Assembly (NCBI GenBank): GCA_026002935.1
Contig: BPGH01000001.1
Span: forward strand, 421,965-485,964
DNA: 64,000 nt
Direction: 5' to 3'
From: Acidimicrobiia bacterium
GTDB lineage: Bacteria; Actinomycetota; Acidimicrobiia; IMCC26256; PALSA-610
A program made the translations under genes and the position numbers. The notes beneath the pieces were generated by a model, which worked only from the letters and a program-made list of their open reading frames with translations, searched no databases and was not told where the DNA came from. Positions 24,127-33,641 of this stretch are shown here, piece after piece; the first letter of the stretch is position 1; every line of letters begins with the position of its first letter.

Positions 24127-26123
24127 CCCGCCCCGCACGCCGGTCGGTCCGGGCCGCCGCGGCGCTCCTCGCCGCGCTCGCGTGGGCGTCGCTCACCCCA
24201 CCCGCCGGACCGGCCGCCGCGGGCGGCGCCGACCCCGGCGCCGCCGGGGCGACCCTGGAGCTCGTCTCGCAGACGCCGTGGGCGGCCGTGGACGGGCGGG
24301 TCACGATCGGCGTGCGCGTCGGCGCACCCGTCCCCCCGGGGACCGACGTGCGCCTCCGGGTGGGGCCGCGCGTCTCCACCCTCGACGAGCTCGAGGCCGT
24401 GAACGACCGGGACGCGGTACGGGGCCGGATCCTCAGCCAGGTGTACGTCCCCTTCGCCGACCTGCTGAGCGACGGCACCGACGCCTACCTCGTCGTCGGG
24501 CTCGGGCGCACCTCGGACGCGCTGCGCCTCGCGGTCTCGGCCGCCGGCGTCTACCCGCTCGAGCTCGCCCTCGTCGGCGAGGACCGTGAGGTGGCCGCGT
24601 CCCTCCTGACGTGGCTCGTCGTCACCGGCGACGAGCCCGTCGACCCGGCGGACGCGACGCGGGTGGCCATGGTGTGGACGGTCGAGCGCGCACCCGTGCG
24701 CGGCCCCGACGGCGCCGCCGACCCCGAGGCCGTCGCGGAGCTCGCGCCGGGCGGGCGGCTCGCCGACATCGCCCAGCTCCTCGACGAGGCCGCGGGCGTC
24801 GAGCTGACGCTGCGCCTCGGGCCGGAGACGGTCGAGTCGTGGAGCGTGCTCGCCGACGAGGACCCCGCGCTCGAACCGGGCCTCGGCGCGGTGCTGGGCG
24901 CGGCGACGCGGCGCCAGACCCAGCTGCTGCCGTCGCCGTACGTGCCCATCGACCTCACGTCGCTCGAGGCGGCCGACCTCGGCGGTCGCCTGCCCGAGCA
25001 GATGGTGCTCGGCTCCGACACGATCGAGCGGCTGACCGGGGTGACCCCCGACCCGCGCACGATGCTCGCCGACCCCGTCGACCCGCGCACCCTCGAACGG
25101 CTGCGCGGGTTGCTGGTCGACCGCGTCGTGGTCCCGGCGGCCGCGCTGGAGGACGGTACGACCCCGACCGCGCCCTTCGAGCTGGCGGCGGGCGACGGCC
25201 GGGTGCGGGCGGTGGCGAGCAACTACTCGGCCGACGACCTGCTCGGCGGGGCGGGGAGCACGGCGCAGCGCGTCCAGCGGGCGACGGCCGCGCTCGCCGT
25301 CCCCGCGCTCGGCGACGGGGCCCCCTCCGGCGTCGTCGTGACGACCCCTCCCCGCTGGCAACCCGACGTCGCGACGGTGGGCGCGTTCGTCGAGGCGATC
25401 CGGCGCCACCCCCTCATCCGGCCCGTCACCGTCGACCACCTCTTCGACGCGGTGCCGGCGGAGTCCGACGACGGCGAGACGACCGCGCGCGACCTGGCCC
25501 CGCACACGCCCGCCCCGTTCCCCCTGACCCGCGCCGCCTACGACGACGCGGCGCAGGACCTCGCGTCCCTGCGGTCGACCGTCGGCGCCGACGACCCCGG
25601 CGTCGAGCGTGGCGAGCGCGCGCTGCGGCTCGCGCTCGCGAGCACGAACGACGCCGGAGAGGCGAGCGCCCTGCTGGGGGTCGTCGACACCGAGGTCGCC
25701 GCGCTGCGCGACGGCGTCTCCACGATCCGCAAGCGCGTGACCCTGACCGCCCGGCGCGCCGACGTCCCGCTCACCTTCGTCAACGGCACGGGCCGCCCGG
25801 TGTCGGTGCGCGTGGAGCTCGCCAGCTCGAAGTTGCTGTTCCCCGACGGGCGGTCCCGCGTGGTCACCCTGCCCCCCGGGAACCACACCGAGCGGTTCGC
25901 CGTCGAGGCGCGCACCTCGGGGACGTTCACGATGACCGTCGCGCTGGTGTCGGAGGACGGCCGCCTGCCGATCGGCCCGCCGACCCGCCTGACCGTACGG
26001 TCGGCCGTGTTCAGCGGCGCGGGCGCGGCGCTGACCGTCGGTGCGATCGTGTTCCTCCTCGCCTGGTGGGCGAACCACGTCCGGCGCACCCGGCGGGCCC
26101 GCCGGGCCGCCGGGGCGCCGTGA
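24123..26123 (+). CDS. DUF6049 family exported/membrane protein
   Basis: A 666-residue protein. It has an N-terminal signal (RRSVRAAAALLAALAWASLT), a large extracytoplasmic part with beta-sandwich-like segments (for example VPLTFVNGTGRPVSVRVELASSK near residue 550), and one C-terminal membrane helix followed by a basic tail (ALTVGAIVFLLAWWANHVRRTRRARRAAG). This matches the family of large unknown proteins always found just before murJ in Actinobacteria (Rv3909 in M. tuberculosis), suggesting a role in envelope assembly with the flippase. It overlaps both neighbours by 4 bases (GTGA at both ends), so the GNAT-DUF6049-murJ set forms one coupled operon. Confidence 0.85.
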   Translation: MTRPARRSVRAAAALLAALAWASLTPPAGPAAAGGADPGAAGATLELVSQTPWAAVDGRVTIGVRVGAPVPPGTDVRLRVGPRVSTLDELEAVNDRDAVRGRILSQVYVPFADLLSDGTDAYLVVGLGRTSDALRLAVSAAGVYPLELALVGEDREVAASLLTWLVVTGDEPVDPADATRVAMVWTVERAPVRGPDGAADPEAVAELAPGGRLADIAQLLDEAAGVELTLRLGPETVESWSVLADEDPALEPGLGAVLGAATRRQTQLLPSPYVPIDLTSLEAADLGGRLPEQMVLGSDTIERLTGVTPDPRTMLADPVDPRTLERLRGLLVDRVVVPAAALEDGTTPTAPFELAAGDGRVRAVASNYSADDLLGGAGSTAQRVQRATAALAVPALGDGAPSGVVVTTPPRWQPDVATVGAFVEAIRRHPLIRPVTVDHLFDAVPAESDDGETTARDLAPHTPAPFPLTRAAYDDAAQDLASLRSTVGADDPGVERGERALRLALASTNDAGEASALLGVVDTEVAALRDGVSTIRKRVTLTARRADVPLTFVNGTGRPVSVRVELASSKLLFPDGRSRVVTLPPGNHTERFAVEARTSGTFTMTVALVSEDGRLPIGPPTRLTVRSAVFSGAGAALTVGAIVFLLAWWANHVRRTRRARRAAGAP

Positions 26124-27742
26124 GCACCGCGGCTCCCGCCGGGCGCACGGGCACCCTCGTCCGCACGAGCGCGACCGTGGCGCTCGGCACGCTCCTGTCG
26201 CGCCTCACCGGTCTCCTGCGGGTCGCGGTCCTCGCGTACGCCCTCGGCCGGGCGACCCTCGCCGACGCGTACAACCTCTCCAACACGACGCCCAACATCG
26301 TCTACGAGCTCGTCCTCGGCGGCGTGCTCTCGGCGACCCTGGTCCCGCTGTTCGTCGACCGGCTGCGCGACCGCGACGAGCGCGCCGTCTCGGCGGTCTT
26401 CACCGTCTCCCTCACGGTCCTGGTCGCGGTCGCCGTCGCCGCGATCGTGCTCGCGCCGTGGATCGCCCGGCTCTACGCGATCGAGGCGACGGGCGGGACA
26501 CGCGAGGCGCAGCTGGAGGTGATGACGTTCCTGATCCGCTGCTTCGCGCCCCAGATCGTGTTCTACGGGTTCACGGCGCTCGCGACGGCGCTCCTCAACG
26601 CGCAGCGGCGGTTCGTCGCGGCGGCGTTCGCCCCGGTGTGCAACAACATCGTCGTGATCACGACGCTGCTCGCGTTCACGCAGGTCGCGGAGGGCCCGCG
26701 CGAGTCCTGGGAGGACGTCGCCACGATCCGCGGCGACGCGGGGATGCTCGCGCTCCTCGGCATCGGCACCACCGCGGGCATCGCGGCGATGGCGCTCGTG
26801 CTCGTGCCGGCCGTCGCGCACACCGGCACCCGGCTGCGGTTCGTCCTCGAGTGGCGCAACGCCGCCGTGGTCCGCGTGGTCAGGCTGTCCGGTTGGACCG
26901 TCGGCTACGTCGTCGCGAACCAGCTCACACTGCTGTTCGTGCTCGTACTGGCGACCACCGGCGAGTCGGGCGACGTGTCCGCGTACCAGTACGCGTTCAT
27001 GTTCTTCCAGCTCCCCCACGGGCTGTTCGCCGTGTCGATCATGACCGCCGTCACGCCCGAGCTGTCGAGCCACGCGGCGGCGGGCGCGCGCGCCGAGTTC
27101 CGCGACGAGTTCGGGCGCGGGCTGCGCCTGCTGCTGCTCGTCTCCTTGCCGTCGGCCGCGGCGCTGGCCGTGCTCGCGCAGCCCGCGGTCGCGGTCCTCG
27201 TCCGGGGACCGTTCGACGCCTCGGACGCGGCGGTCACCGCCGACGTGCTCCAGGCGTTCGCGCTCGGCCTCGCCCCCTTCTCGGTGTACCTGTTCGCCCT
27301 GCGTGCGTTCTACGCGCACCAGGACACGCGCACGCCGTTCTTCCTGAACTGCTTCGAGAACGCGGTGAACGTCGTCGCCGCGCTGGCGCTCTTCCCGGCA
27401 CTCGGCGTCCGCGGCCTCGCGCTCGCCTACGCCGTCGCCTACCTCGTCGCCGCGGGCGCGACGCTCGCGGTCGTCGGCCGGCGCTTCGGGGGGATCGGCC
27501 CCGGGGTCGGCGGCGCGTTCCTGCGGGCCGCGGCGGGCGCGGCCGCGCTCGCGGCGGCCGCCGCGCCGGTCGCCGGCGCCGTCGGCCGGGAGACCCCTGC
27601 GGAGGCGGCGGCGGCCGCGCTCCTCGGCGCCATGGCGGGCGGCGCCGCGTTCGTCGTGACCCTCGGGCTCCTCGGCGGCGACGAGCTCCGGGCACTCACC
27701 CGGGTGCTCACCCGACGGCGCGGACCCACGGGAAACGTGTAA
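26120..27742 (+). CDS. murJ: Lipid II flippase MurJ (MviN)
   Basis: A 540-residue polytopic protein of the MOP exporter superfamily with about 14 hydrophobic segments. Typical MurJ motifs: TLLSRLTGLLRVAVLAYALG, ADAYNLSNTTPNIVYELVLGGVLSATLVP (the NTxPN signature), and IVFYGFTALATALLNAQRRF. It flips the peptidoglycan precursor lipid II to the outer face. Mycobacterial MurJ has a long pseudokinase tail; this one stops after the membrane core (ending RVLTRRRGPTGNV), the ordinary bacterial size. GTG start overlapping the upstream stop. Confidence 0.93.
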   Translation: MSTAAPAGRTGTLVRTSATVALGTLLSRLTGLLRVAVLAYALGRATLADAYNLSNTTPNIVYELVLGGVLSATLVPLFVDRLRDRDERAVSAVFTVSLTVLVAVAVAAIVLAPWIARLYAIEATGGTREAQLEVMTFLIRCFAPQIVFYGFTALATALLNAQRRFVAAAFAPVCNNIVVITTLLAFTQVAEGPRESWEDVATIRGDAGMLALLGIGTTAGIAAMALVLVPAVAHTGTRLRFVLEWRNAAVVRVVRLSGWTVGYVVANQLTLLFVLVLATTGESGDVSAYQYAFMFFQLPHGLFAVSIMTAVTPELSSHAAAGARAEFRDEFGRGLRLLLLVSLPSAAALAVLAQPAVAVLVRGPFDASDAAVTADVLQAFALGLAPFSVYLFALRAFYAHQDTRTPFFLNCFENAVNVVAALALFPALGVRGLALAYAVAYLVAAGATLAVVGRRFGGIGPGVGGAFLRAAAGAAALAAAAAPVAGAVGRETPAEAAAAALLGAMAGGAAFVVTLGLLGGDELRALTRVLTRRRGPTGNV

Positions 27743-27798
27743 CCATGTCCGGGTCGCGCGCATCGGAGCGCGTGCGCCCCGGGACCGGAGGAGGAGCC

Positions 27799-28635
27799 AT
27801 GCCGGTTCGCATCGTCACCGACAGCGCCTGCGACCTCCCCGGTGAGCTGTGCGAGGAGCTCGGCGTCGAGGTCGTTCCGTTGACCATCCGCTTCGGGGAC
27901 GAGGAGCTCGTGGACCGCCGGGAGCTCTCGACCGAGGCGTTCTGGGAGCGCCTGCCCCGCTCGCCGGTCCTCCCCGAGACCGCCGCCCCGTCGGTCGGCG
28001 CGTTCGAGGAGACGTTCCGGCGCCTCGCCGACGGCGGCGCCGACGGCATCGTGTGCATCAACCTCTCGGCCGCACTGTCGGCGACCATGCAGTCGGCACA
28101 GGTCGCCGCCAAGGCGCTCGACGGCGAGTGCCCGGTCGCGATCGTCGACTCGAAGAGCGCGTCGATGGGGATCGGCAACCTGGTGCTCCACGCGGCCCGC
28201 CGGGCCCGTGACGGCGCCGACCTCGCGACGATCGTGCGCGAGGTCGAGGACCGGCGCGAGCGCCAGCGCGTGCTCGCGACGCTCGACACGCTCGAGTACC
28301 TGCGCAAGGGCGGCCGCATCGGCGGCGCGCAGGCCCTCCTCGGGTCCGTGCTGTCGATCAAGCCCGTCATCGAGGTGCGCGACGGCCGGGTCGAGCCCGC
28401 CGGGAAGGTCCGCACGCGCTCGAAGGCCCTGCGCTCCATCGTCGACCGGCTCCCGGCCGGCCGGATCGAGGCCGTCAGCGTCCTGCACGGCCTCGCACCC
28501 GACATCGACGAGTTCCTGGGCATGCTCGCCCCGGTCGTCGAGGGCGCCGAGGTCACCGTGGGCCACATCGGCCCGGTCGTGGGGGTCCACACCGGGCCGC
28601 GCACCATCGGCGTCGCCTGGATCGAACGCGCCTGA
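27799..28635 (+). CDS. DegV family fatty-acid-binding protein
   Basis: A 278-residue DegV protein: start VRIVTDSACDLPGELCEELG, then VVPLTIRFGDEELVDR and TAAPSVGAFEETFRRL. Also seen are NLSAALSATMQSAQVAAK, IVDSKSASMGIGNLV, LDTLEYLRKGGRIGGAQALLG and the C-terminal HIGPVVGVHTGPRTIGVAW. DegV/FakB proteins bind a fatty acid and present it to the kinase FakA for phosphorylation. No FakA is present in this window. ATG 27799 with GGAGGAGG upstream. It separates murJ from the sigma factor here, an insertion relative to the mycobacterial order. Confidence 0.92.
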   Translation: MPVRIVTDSACDLPGELCEELGVEVVPLTIRFGDEELVDRRELSTEAFWERLPRSPVLPETAAPSVGAFEETFRRLADGGADGIVCINLSAALSATMQSAQVAAKALDGECPVAIVDSKSASMGIGNLVLHAARRARDGADLATIVREVEDRRERQRVLATLDTLEYLRKGGRIGGAQALLGSVLSIKPVIEVRDGRVEPAGKVRTRSKALRSIVDRLPAGRIEAVSVLHGLAPDIDEFLGMLAPVVEGAEVTVGHIGPVVGVHTGPRTIGVAWIERA

Positions 28636-28686
28636 CCCGCCGCGGCGCGCGTCACGCGACGCGTCCCGCCACTACGTTGGGTTCCG

Positions 28687-29259
28687 GTGGGCGAGTTCGG
28701 TGCTCCGGCCGGCGACGCGGCCCTCGCCGCGGCGGCGGCGCGTGGTGACCGGGACGCGCTCGACCTGCTCCTGCGGCGCAACGCCGACCGCATCCACGCC
28801 GTGTGCCGCCGCATCCTCGGCAACGACCACGACGCACTCGACGCGACCCAGGAGGCGCTGATCTCGATCGCGCGCGCGATCGGTTCGTTCGACGGTCGCG
28901 CGCGCTTCTCGACGTGGTGCTACCGCATCGCGACGAACGCCGCGCTCGACGAGGCCCGCCGGCGTGCGCGCCGTCCGGTCCCGGCACCGCGGCTGCCGGA
29001 CCGCGCGCACGCCTCCCCCGAGGACCGCGTGGCCGCGCGGATCGACGTCGACGCCGCCCTCGCCGGGCTGCCCGCGGACTTCCGCGCGGCGGTCGCGCTG
29101 CGCGACCTCGCGGGACTCGACTACGCGGAGATCGCGGAGGTGCTCGGGATCCCGCCCGGCACCGTCCGCTCGCGCATCGCGCGCGGCCGGGCCGCGTTGG
29201 CGGACCTGCTCGGGAACCCCGCCGAGGGCGCCCGGCGTCCAACCCGGAGGACGCCATGA
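28687..29259 (+). CDS. ECF RNA polymerase sigma factor (SigM position)
   Basis: A 190-residue ECF sigma factor. Region 2 spans about residues 20-95 (DALDATQEALISIARAIGSF, RARFSTWCYRIATNAALDEARRRAR) and region 4 about residues 120-175 (LAGLPADFRAAVALRDLAGLDYAEIAEVLGIPPGTVRSRIARG). The place between murJ and trxB is that of sigM in mycobacteria, where it responds to oxidative or thiol stress. GTG start at 28687, with TACGTT about 10 bases upstream (leaderless-like). Its stop overlaps the ATG of the anti-sigma gene. Confidence 0.9.
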   Translation: MGEFGAPAGDAALAAAAARGDRDALDLLLRRNADRIHAVCRRILGNDHDALDATQEALISIARAIGSFDGRARFSTWCYRIATNAALDEARRRARRPVPAPRLPDRAHASPEDRVAARIDVDAALAGLPADFRAAVALRDLAGLDYAEIAEVLGIPPGTVRSRIARGRAALADLLGNPAEGARRPTRRTP

Positions 29260-30102
29260 CCGACGACCGACCGCCGCCGCTGCCCCCCGAGCAGGTCGAC
29301 GAGCTGCTGAGCGCGCAGCTCGACGGCGAGCTGGCCTCCGCCGCCCGCGCGCTGGGGCTCACCGTCGAGGCGGCGCGGGCGGCTCTCGCCGTGACGCCCG
29401 GGGTGGACGAACGCCGCGCCGCGATGACCGCGGCGCGCGCCGCCATGGCCACCCCGCCGCTCCCGGCCGTCACGCGCGACGCGCTCGTCGCGCGTGCGGT
29501 CGCCGCGGCCGCGCACGACGACCTCGCCGGGCACCGCGCGGCGCGCGACCGGCGGTCCCGGTGGGGCCGCGCCGCGGCCCTCGCGGGTGCGGCCGCCGGC
29601 GTCGCGCTCGTCGCCGGCTGTCGTCGCGACCGCGCCCGGCGGCCGCGAGACCCCGAGCGATCGCGCCGAGCGCGCCGGCACGGCCACCGAGGTCACCGAG
29701 CCGGGCGGCGACGGCGGCGGGCCGGGCACGGCCCGGGCGGAGGACACGGGCGCCGCGGCCACCCTCGGCGCGCCCGGCGACGCCGGCGTCGCGTTCGGGT
29801 CCGTCGCGGGCGTCGGCGAGCTCGCCGACGCGGTGCGCGGCCACCTCACGGCGGGGGGCGCCGACGACGGCGCCGGGGCCGCGCCGGCCCCGCCGGCCGG
29901 GGCGGAGTCGGCACCCACGGCCACCTGCGCGACGGTCGATGCGGTCGCGGGCGCCGACGCGGTCGTGCTCACGGGCACGGCCGTGCTGGGCGGCGAGACG
30001 GTCGAGGTGACCGTCGTGGAGCGCGCCGGCCGTCGTGAGCTCGTCGTGTTCGGCGCCGGGTGCGCCCTGCGCGCACGGGTCCCGCTCGACGGCGGGCCGT
30101 GA
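29256..30102 (+). pseudogene. Anti-sigma factor, one frame interrupted by a +1 indel
   Basis: The first frame (ATG 29256) encodes MTDDRPPPLPPEQVDELLSA, a cytoplasmic domain of about 100 residues, then a membrane helix (AAALAGAAAGVALVA). At about 29615-29618 the frame is lost. One base less would give AVVATAPGGRETPSDRAE and a continuous Gly/Ala-rich extracytoplasmic domain ending CALRARVPLDGGP at 30102. The gene overlaps the sigma stop by 4 bases, as expected for the cognate anti-sigma factor. An extra G in GCCGGC is the simplest explanation, and similar indels occur in essential genes nearby, so I expect the true gene to be intact (about 281 residues). Confidence 0.75.
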
Positions 30103-30158
30103 CCGGGCCGGCATGTACGCTGCCCCGCCGGGGAATCGCCCGCGGGGGATCGCACGAG

Positions 30159-30434
30159 ATGACCGACTGGACGACCGACGCCGCCGACGCCATCGAGCGC
30201 GCCGTCGCCCTCGCGCGCGACCGGACGGTCGAGCCCGTGCGCGCGGCCACCAAGGCCGCGGTGTACGGGCTGCTCGCCGCGCTCCTGGTGCTGCCCGCCG
30301 CCGTGCTCGCCCTCGCCGGCGTGTTCCGCGGCCTGGTCGAGCTGTACCAGGGTGAGGTCTGGGCGGCGTGGTGCACGCTCGGCGGAATCTTCGTCCTCCT
30401 CGGGGGGTTCCTGTGGGCCAAGCGGAACGCCTAG
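30159..30434 (+). CDS. Small two-helix membrane protein upstream of trxB
   Basis: A 91-residue protein. It has an amphipathic N-terminus ([20 protein letters not shown]) and two membrane segments, residues 35-57 ([22 protein letters not shown]) and 68-86 ([19 protein letters not shown]). The ATG at 30159 is preceded by TACGCT some 35 bases upstream and a GGGGGAT stretch. It sits between the anti-sigma gene and trxB (10 bp before trxB), so it is likely co-transcribed with trxB-trxA. I do not recognise a family. Confidence 0.68.
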   Translation: MTDWTTDAADAIERAVALARDRTVEPVRAATKAAVYGLLAALLVLPAAVLALAGVFRGLVELYQGEVWAAWCTLGGIFVLLGGFLWAKRNA

Positions 30435-30444
30435 CGAGGAGCCG

Positions 30445-31383
30445 ATGCAGCCCCGCGACGTCGTCATCATCGGGTCGGGCCCGGCCGGGCTGACCGCCGC
30501 GGTCTACACCGCGCGCGCGAACCTGCACCCGGTCGTGTTCGAAGGTGTCAACGCCGGTGGGCAGCTCATGCTGACCACCGAGGTCGAGAACTTCCCCGGG
30601 TTCCCGGACGGGATCCTCGGCCCCGAGCTCATGACCCGCTTCCGGGAACAGGCGCAGCGCTTCGGCGCGGAGATCGTGACGGCCGACGTCGACCGGGTCG
30701 AGCTCGGTGGCCCCGAGCACCGCGTCTGGGCCGACGGCACGGAGCACGCGGCGCGCGCGGTGATCGTGGCGACGGGGGCGCAGGCACGGATGCTCGGGCT
30801 GGAGTCCGAACAGCGGCTCCTCGGTCACGGCGTGTCCACCTGCGCGACGTGCGACGGGTTCTTCTTCCGCGGCCAGGAGATCGCCGTCGTCGGCGGCGGT
30901 GACTCCGCGCTGGAGGAGGCGAACTTCCTGACCCGCTTCGCGTCGCGCGTCACGGTGATCCACCGCCGCAAGGAGCTGCGCGCGTCGAAGATCATGCAGG
31001 ACCGCGCGTTCGCGAACCCGAAGATCGAGTTCCGCTGGAACAGCGTGGTCGAGGAGGTCCTCGGCGACGGGCGGGTCGAGGGGGTCCGGCTGCGCGACGT
31101 CGAGACCGACGAGGTCTCGACGCTGCCGATCGGCGGGTTGTTCGTCGCGATCGGCCACCTGCCCAACACCCGCCTGTTCGAGGGCCAACTGGAGCTCGAC
31201 GCCAACGGCTACGTCGTGACGGCGCCGGGCACGACCGCGACGTCGGTGCCCGGGGTGTTCGCGGCCGGCGACGTGCAGGACCACGTCTACCGGCAGGCGA
31301 TCACCGCCGCCGGGTCGGGGTGCATGGCGGCGCTCGACGCCGAGCGGTACCTCGAGGCGGTCGCGCACGCCGCGACGACCTGA
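30445..31383 (+). CDS. trxB: Thioredoxin reductase
   Basis: A 312-residue NADPH-thioredoxin reductase. FAD-binding [20 protein letters not shown], the redox pair [11 protein letters not shown] (CATC), NADP-binding [17 protein letters not shown] with the [10 protein letters not shown] block, and the C-terminal [23 protein letters not shown] that contacts FAD. It reduces thioredoxin encoded 32 bp downstream. ATG 30445 with GCGAGGAG upstream. The sigma/anti-sigma-trxB-trxA arrangement supports thiol-stress control as in mycobacteria. Confidence 0.96.
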   Translation: MQPRDVVIIGSGPAGLTAAVYTARANLHPVVFEGVNAGGQLMLTTEVENFPGFPDGILGPELMTRFREQAQRFGAEIVTADVDRVELGGPEHRVWADGTEHAARAVIVATGAQARMLGLESEQRLLGHGVSTCATCDGFFFRGQEIAVVGGGDSALEEANFLTRFASRVTVIHRRKELRASKIMQDRAFANPKIEFRWNSVVEEVLGDGRVEGVRLRDVETDEVSTLPIGGLFVAIGHLPNTRLFEGQLELDANGYVVTAPGTTATSVPGVFAAGDVQDHVYRQAITAAGSGCMAALDAERYLEAVAHAATT

Positions 31384-31415
31384 CCGTGCGATCCGGAGAT
31401 GGAGTAGGAGCAGGA

Positions 31416-31745
31416 GTGGCTGACGGAATTCTTACACTCTCGGAGACGACCTTCGACGAGTCGATCGGCGCGGCCGAGACGCCGGTCGTCGTCGACTTCT
31501 GGGCCGAGTGGTGCGGGCCGTGCAAGATGATCGCACCGGTGCTCGAGGAGATCGCGCGCGAGCACGGCGACGCGCTGCAGATCGCGAAGCTCAACGTCGA
31601 CGAGAACCCGAACGTCGCGCGCCGCTACGACGTGATGAGCATCCCGACGCTCCTCGTGTTCCGCAACGGCGAGGTCGCCAAGCGGCTCGTCGGGGCGAAG
31701 GGCAAGGCGCAGCTCCTGGAAGAGCTCTCGGAGTTCATCGGGTAG
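31416..31745 (+). CDS. trxA: Thioredoxin
   Basis: A 109-residue thioredoxin with the active site DFWAEWCGPCKMIAPVLEEI, cis-Pro in SIPTLLVFRNGE and the usual end LLEELSEFI. The general cytoplasmic dithiol reductant, recycled by TrxB encoded just upstream. The GTG at 31416 follows GGAG by 1-5 bases. Its stop (TAG 31743-31745) directly abuts the GTG of the cwlM-like gene. Confidence 0.96.
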   Translation: MADGILTLSETTFDESIGAAETPVVVDFWAEWCGPCKMIAPVLEEIAREHGDALQIAKLNVDENPNVARRYDVMSIPTLLVFRNGEVAKRLVGAKGKAQLLEELSEFIG

Positions 31746-32739
31746 GTGGACACCACGCCCCTCCGGCGCGGCGACGAGGGCCCCGCCGTCCGCGACCTCC
31801 AGGACCACCTCGCGCGCGCCGGGCTTCGGCGTCGCGGAGGACGGGACGTTCGGCGCGGCCACCGAGGCCGCCGTCCGCGGCTTCCAGGCCGCGCGGGGGC
31901 TGCACGTCGACGGCATCTGCGGCCCCGAGACCTGGGGGGCGCTCGTCGAGAGCGCCTACCGGCTGGGTGACCGGCTGCTCTACCTGCGTCACCCGAACCT
32001 GCGGGGCGACGACGTCGCCGAGCTCCAGCGGAGGTTGAACGCCCTGGGGTTCGACGCGGGTCGCGAGGACGGGATCCTCGGGCCACAGACGGAGCGCGCG
32101 ATCCGGCAGTTCCAACGCAACGTCGACCTCGCCACCGACGGCGTGTGTGGTCCGGCGACGATCGCGGCGCTCGACCGGCTCGGCGGGCTGGCCGCCGGCT
32201 CCGTGGCCAGCGTGCGCGAGCGCGAGGCGTTGCGGCGGGACGCGCGCCGCCTCAACGACCGCAGCGTCTTCCTCGTCGCCGAGCCGGGCCTCGAGGTCCT
32301 CGCCGGCGAGGTGGCGCGCCGCCTGCGCGCCGCGGGTGCGCTCGTGGCACTCGACGTCTCGGGCGAGGACCACCGGCGACTCGCGGAGGAGGCGAACGCG
32401 TTCGTCGCCGACGTCTGCCTCGCCCTCGGCTCCGCGCCCGAGCCCGGCGTCCGGTGCGCGTACTTCGCCACCGCGCGCTTCCGCTCCGAGGCCGGCTACG
32501 CGATCGCCTCGCAGCTCGCGGTCGCCCTCTCCGAGGTCCTCCCCGGGGTCGAGCCGCCCGTCGGCCGGACCTACGTGCTGCTGCGGGAGACCCGGATGGC
32601 CGCCGTGGTGTGCGAGCTCTACTCCCGCGACGACGCGGCCGGTGCGATGGCGCTCGCCCCGCTCGTCCCCGACCTCGCCGATGCCATCGTCGACGGGGTG
32701 CGCCGTGGGGTCGAGGCCCCGCTCGACATCGCACCCTGA
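31746..32739 (+). pseudogene. CwlM-like peptidoglycan-binding protein with degenerate amidase domain; frame interrupted
   Basis: GTG 31746 reads TTPLRRGDEGPAVRDLQDHL, then the frame is lost at the GGG at 31821-31823. One base less restores FGVAEDGTFGAATEAAVRGF and a continuous product to 32739 (about 330 residues). It has two PG_binding_1 repeats (residues 1-75 and 80-145, second one VAELQRRLNALGFDAG) and a C-terminal amidase_3-like fold. The expected DPGHGG zinc loop is replaced by FLVAEPG and the second His region by DVCLALGSA; only a final Glu region (VVCELYS) survives, so hydrolase activity is unlikely. In mycobacteria CwlM, in the same position, is a regulator of MurA. The frameshift is probably a sequence error. 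Confidence 0.75.
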
Positions 32740-32762
32740 CGACCCGCCCGTGCGCCGCACCC

Positions 32763-33641
32763 TCAGGCGCGCCGCGACCCCTCGGTCATCACGCGGTAGA
32801 TGCGCTCGAGGTCCTCGAGCGTCGCGAAGTCGATCTGGACCTTGCCGTGCTTCGGGCCCATCGTGATGCGCACGCGGGTCTCGAGGTAGTCGCCCAGCAG
32901 CTCCTCGAGCTCCAGGAGCCCCGGCGGGCGCAGCTTCGGCGTGCGCGCGGTGGCACCCGCGGGCTTGGCCGCGTCCCCTTCGCCCCGGGCGCGGATCGCC
33001 TCCTCCACCTCGCGCACCGACAGGTCGTCCTTGACGGCGCGCTTGGCGAGCTGCTCCTGGAAGGCCCGGTCGGGTGTGGCGAGGAGCGCGCGGGCGTGGC
33101 CCATCCGCAGCGAGCCGTCGCGCACGTACCGCTGGATCGACGGCGGGAGCTGGAGCAGGCGCAGCATGTTCGTGATCGTGGCCCGCGACCGGCCCACCCG
33201 CTCGGCGACCTCGTCGTGCGTGAGCCCGAAGTCCTCGATGAGCTGCTGGTACGCGGCGGCCTCCTCGAGCGGGTTGAGCTGCTCGCGCTGGACGTTCTCG
33301 ACGATCGCCTGCTGGAGCATCGCCGCGTCGTCGGCGATCCGGACGATCGCCGGGATCGTCTGGAGTCCGACACGCCGCGCCGCCCGCCACCGGCGCTCGC
33401 CGGCGATGAGCTCGAACGCCTCCCCCTGGCGGCGCACGAGCACCGGCTGCAGCACGCCGACCTCCCGGATCGACTCCGCGAGGGCGGCCAGGCTCTCCTC
33501 GTCGAAGTGCTCCCGCGGCTGCTGCGGGTTCGGCCGGATCGAGGCGACCGGGATCTGCTGCAGGCCCGAGCCGGCATCCTGCACCGTCCCCGTCGGGATG
33601 AGGGCGCCGAGCCCCTTACCCAGTCCGCCGGGTCGCGCCAC
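32763..33641 (-). CDS. parB: Chromosome-partitioning protein ParB
   Basis: A 292-residue ParB/Spo0J, the CTPase clamp that loads at parS and spreads. N-terminal GLGKGLGALIP, ParB-N domain with PVASIRPNPQQPREHFDEES, the CTP-binding GERRWRAARRVG and ENVQREQLNPLEEA boxes. HTH LTHDEVAERVGRSRATITNMLRLLQLP and a C-terminal dimerisation domain (KHGKVQIDFATLEDLERIYRV). The GTG at 33641 has AAGGAGG 9 bases upstream and gives the canonical start; the upstream reading is parA. The parS sites at 34891 and 34961 are its expected targets. Confidence 0.95.
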   Translation of the reverse strand: MARPGGLGKGLGALIPTGTVQDAGSGLQQIPVASIRPNPQQPREHFDEESLAALAESIREVGVLQPVLVRRQGEAFELIAGERRWRAARRVGLQTIPAIVRIADDAAMLQQAIVENVQREQLNPLEEAAAYQQLIEDFGLTHDEVAERVGRSRATITNMLRLLQLPPSIQRYVRDGSLRMGHARALLATPDRAFQEQLAKRAVKDDLSVREVEEAIRARGEGDAAKPAGATARTPKLRPPGLLELEELLGDYLETRVRITMGPKHGKVQIDFATLEDLERIYRVMTEGSRRA

